Positions 6,418 to 8,380 of a stretch of DNA of 8,380 bases are shown here, one piece after another. The translations under genes were made by a program, and so were the position numbers. A model generated the notes under the pieces. That model ran no database searches and had not been told where the DNA came from. It saw nothing but the letters and a program-made list of their open reading frames with translations. Position 1 is the first letter of the stretch. Each line of letters opens with the position of its first letter. Origin of the DNA: Bacteroidota bacterium (GTDB lineage Bacteria; Bacteroidota; Bacteroidia; Bacteroidales; Prolixibacteraceae); assembly GCA_013203755.1 (NCBI GenBank), contig JABMPI010000334.1, positions 1 through 8,380 on the forward strand. Direction: 5' to 3'.

Positions 6418-7446
6418 TTATTCCCAATTTAAAATAATTTTGCCGCAATTCCCCTCTTCCATTATATCAAAGCCTTTTTGGAAGTCATCAGCATGAAAAC
6501 GATGTGTTATTATGGGTGAAATATCTAACCCCGACGTTAGCATCATTTCCATGTGATACCAGGTTTCGTACATTTCACGACCATAAATCCCTTTTAATGT
6601 TAATCCTTTGAAAATGAGTTTACTCCAGTTAATTTGTGTTTTTTGAGGAAGCAAACCAAGTAGACTAATTTTACCACCATTATACATGTTGTTCACCATG
6701 TCGTTAAATGCTACCGGAGAACCGGAACATTCCAAACCAATATCGAATCCTGCTACCATTCCGTGCACAGCCATTGCTTCTTTAATGCTCTCTTTTGTAG
6801 GGTCGATTACCCGGGTAGCACCCATTTTACGTGCTAAATCGCGTCTGTATTTGCTTAAATCAGTTCCAATTACGTTCCTTGCACCGGCAAACTTACAAAT
6901 GGCTACTGCCATTGCGCCAATTGGGCCTCCAACTCCGGTAATTAAAACATCTTCGCCCAGCATTGGAAAAGAAAGTGCTGTGTGAGTTGCATTGCCTAGC
7001 GGATCCATAATCGCCATCATTTCATCTGAAATTTTTTCATCGATGTGAAGAACGTTTTTTGCAGGAACTGAAATATATTCAGCAAAACCTCCATCGCGGG
7101 TAACACCAATTCCGATAGTATTGTCACAAATGTGTTGTCTGCCCCGGCGGCAATTTCTACAAAATCCGCAAGCAATATGACCTTCAACGGTAACACGTTC
7201 ACCTATTTTTACGCGGTCGACTTCGGAGCCTATTTCAACAACAGTTCCCATATATTCGTGGCCAATAATTACGGGAGTATTAATAGTTTGTTGTGCCCAT
7301 TCGTCCCACTTATAAATGTGGAGATCGGTGCCACAAATGGCGGCTTTTTTAATTTTTAATAAAACGTCGTTGGGGCCTATTGTTGGGATAGGAACTTCCT
7401 CCATCCAAACTCCTTTTTCCGGTTTGCTTTTTACAATTGCTTTCAC
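6418..7446 (-). CDS. tdh: L-threonine 3-dehydrogenase (zinc-dependent, MDR family)
   Basis: Tdh oxidises L-threonine with NAD+ to 2-amino-3-ketobutyrate, which Kbl normally splits to glycine and acetyl-CoA. The 342 residues align along their full length with E. coli Tdh (341). Key features are: catalytic zinc ligands Cys38 (AICGTDLHIYKWDEW) and His63-Glu64 (GHEY); a structural zinc site Cys93, 96, 99, 107 (CGFCRNCRRGRQHIC); a Rossmann NAD loop around 171-177; an acidic residue (Asp196) where NAD preference is set; and the Tdh signatures KGIYGREMYETWY and ITHRF, which separate it from generic alcohol or sorbitol dehydrogenases. The glycine loop reads GVGGPIG against GAGPIG in E. coli, one Gly longer. 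No kbl gene is adjacent. It is 120 bases from the permease gene and 96 from rsgA, so co-transcription is uncertain. I saw no convincing promoter in front of it. Confidence 0.95.
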   Translation of the reverse strand: MKAIVKSKPEKGVWMEEVPIPTIGPNDVLLKIKKAAICGTDLHIYKWDEWAQQTINTPVIIGHEYMGTVVEIGSEVDRVKIGERVTVEGHIACGFCRNCRRGRQHICDNTIGIGVTRDGGFAEYISVPAKNVLHIDEKISDEMMAIMDPLGNATHTALSFPMLGEDVLITGVGGPIGAMAVAICKFAGARNVIGTDLSKYRRDLARKMGATRVIDPTKESIKEAMAVHGMVAGFDIGLECSGSPVAFNDMVNNMYNGGKISLLGLLPQKTQINWSKLIFKGLTLKGIYGREMYETWYHMEMMLTSGLDISPIITHRFHADDFQKGFDIMEEGNCGKIILNWE

Positions 7447-7566
7447 TTCAGAAATTTAAATTAATTATTATTGCCGCAAGTTAGAATAAAAAGAGTTGAG
7501 AAATAATAACTTAAATCAGAATTTGTAATTTAGAATAGATTGTATAAGGCGAAGTAATAGAGTGGG

Positions 7567-8380
7567 TTATGAAGAAGGATTCAATAAATATTTTTTTGAA
7601 ATGAATCTTACAGGATACCATGAAACAACAAACCCGATAAGGAGAACAGTGGCAAAAGCAATTATTATATCAGAATAAATAATTTGCACTGGGTAACCGG
7701 AGACGGCAAATGAACCTTCAGGAAAGGTGATGATTTCGAATTTAATTTGAATCCAACAAACAAAAATTCCTAAAATTGTTCCAATAATTGCGCCTAAGAG
7801 AGATATTAGCCATCCTTCAAAAAGAAAGATTCGTTTAAGTTGTCGCGTTGTGGCTCCCATACTTTGAAGTATGAGAATATCCTCTTTTTTGTCGATAAAA
7901 AGCATGGTAAGATTACCTATCATATTTCCGGACGAAAGAACTAAAATAAAAAATAGAATTAAAAAAGTTGACCATTTTTCCGACTTCATAGTTTTGAAAA
8001 TTAAGTCGTGTTGTTCTTGTTGGTTTTTCACGTGAAACCCTTCACCCAATATATTTTTAATCTCTTTCTGAACTTTATTTACATTAGCAGAAGGTGACAA
8101 TCCCAACTCAATCGACGAAACTTTTCCGTTGGTTTCAAAAAGGTTAGCTGCATATTCGAAAGAAACAAGAATGTATTTTGAGTCAATTTCTTCTATAACT
8201 GAAAATATTGCTGAAGGGAAAATGTAGTTGTGATTAAAATTTCGGGTGGGATTTAGCGAAACTTGTTTCCCTTTTTTGGGTGCATAAATCATTATATCTT
8301 CAACAAACGAAAGACCAATTTCCAAATTATAGGCTATTCCCCGTCCAATAACTGCGTAGTTTATTCCGTCTTTTTTAAAG
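7567..8380 (-). CDS. FtsX/LolC-LolE family ABC transporter permease, C-terminal part (5' end outside window)
   Basis: This resembles the inner-membrane permease subunits of LolCDE-like lipoprotein-releasing or related MacB/FtsX ABC transporters. About 270 residues are visible; the frame stays open to the right edge (AVIGRGIAYNLEIGLS precedes the first possible start, a TTG at 8325), so the true start and first membrane segment are missing. The order is: a periplasmic domain (up to about the Lys-rich EKW), a transmembrane segment at roughly 8-7.90 kb (FLILFFILVL...GNLTML), a cytoplasmic coupling stretch FIDKKEDILILQSMGATTRQLKRIFLFEG typical of the FtsX fold, a second segment (WLISLLGAIIGTILGIFVCWI), and a third (IIIAFATVLLIGFVVSWYPV) before a short tail. 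That leaves three of the expected four membrane segments. Bacteroidota carry several such paralogues, so the exact substrate cannot be named. A parS-like sequence overlaps the codons for FHVK. Confidence 0.85.
   Translation of the reverse strand, partial: FKKDGINYAVIGRGIAYNLEIGLSFVEDIMIYAPKKGKQVSLNPTRNFNHNYIFPSAIFSVIEEIDSKYILVSFEYAANLFETNGKVSSIELGLSPSANVNKVQKEIKNILGEGFHVKNQQEQHDLIFKTMKSEKWSTFLILFFILVLSSGNMIGNLTMLFIDKKEDILILQSMGATTRQLKRIFLFEGWLISLLGAIIGTILGIFVCWIQIKFEIITFPEGSFAVSGYPVQIIYSDIIIAFATVLLIGFVVSWYPVRFISKKYLLNPSS
8024..8039. other. parS-like site inside the permease gene, 14 of 16 positions
   Basis: TTTTTCACGTGAAACC contains the perfect 12-base palindrome TTTCACGTGAAA, the core of the parS consensus, and differs from the full consensus at the second and last bases. 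On the minus strand it encodes Gly-Phe-His-Val-Lys-Asn of the permease. It is weaker than the other two sites and could be chance within coding DNA, but it lies only 1.6 kb from the intergenic one. Confidence 0.45.

Noticed and set aside
6686..6985. Open frame of 99 codons on the plus strand
   Set aside because: It lies antisense within tdh, resembles no family I know, and is a shadow of the strongly conserved minus-strand frame.
7447..7566. Possible promoter or regulatory element in the 120-base gap before tdh
   Set aside because: No TAnnTTTG element, palindrome or convincing hairpin found; TAACTTG near 7480 on the minus strand is an imperfect match only.

Overview
The window looks like an AT-rich chromosomal stretch from a member of the Bacteroidota (class Bacteroidia seems likely). 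Three things point there: the gene order mnmG-apt-uvrC, the lack of clear Shine-Dalgarno sequences with A-rich leaders instead, and a TAnnTTTG-type -7 promoter element upstream of rsgA. The placement rests on recalled family traits, not on a search.

Layout. Positions 1-5344 hold four plus-strand genes that are close enough to be one transcription unit: mnmG (5' end cut off by the window), apt, uvrC and mnmA. Positions 5371-8380 hold three minus-strand genes: rsgA, tdh and the C-terminal part of an FtsX/LolC-E-type ABC permease that runs off the right edge. The two groups converge on a 26-base AT-rich gap at 5345-5370. There is no gene-free stretch longer than about 120 bases, and I see no rRNA, tRNA, insertion sequence, CRISPR array or phage gene.

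How the genes relate. MnmG (with MnmE, not in the window) and MnmA modify the same base, the wobble uridine 34 of tRNAs for Lys, Glu and Gln: MnmG at C5 and MnmA at C2. Apt salvages adenine, UvrC makes the incisions in nucleotide excision repair, RsgA matures the 30S ribosomal subunit, Tdh starts threonine catabolism, and the permease fragment probably belongs to lipoprotein export or a related ABC system. This is ordinary housekeeping content.

What stands out. (1) mnmG carries an in-frame TAA at 545-547 where the family has Leu (GRLKTGTP). The frame is otherwise intact and conserved on both sides, so this is a one-base nonsense change, a sequencing error or, less likely, readthrough. (2) The window contains three CACGTG hexamers, and all three sit in parS-like 16-mers (ParB-binding centromere sites). 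One is a perfect match at the mnmG/apt junction (1844-1859), one is a 15/16 match between rsgA and tdh (6390-6405), and one is a 14/16 match inside the permease gene (8024-8039). This suggests an origin-proximal parS cluster. (3) The perfect parS creates a false upstream GTG start for apt. I found no convincing sign of a wholly new multi-gene system.
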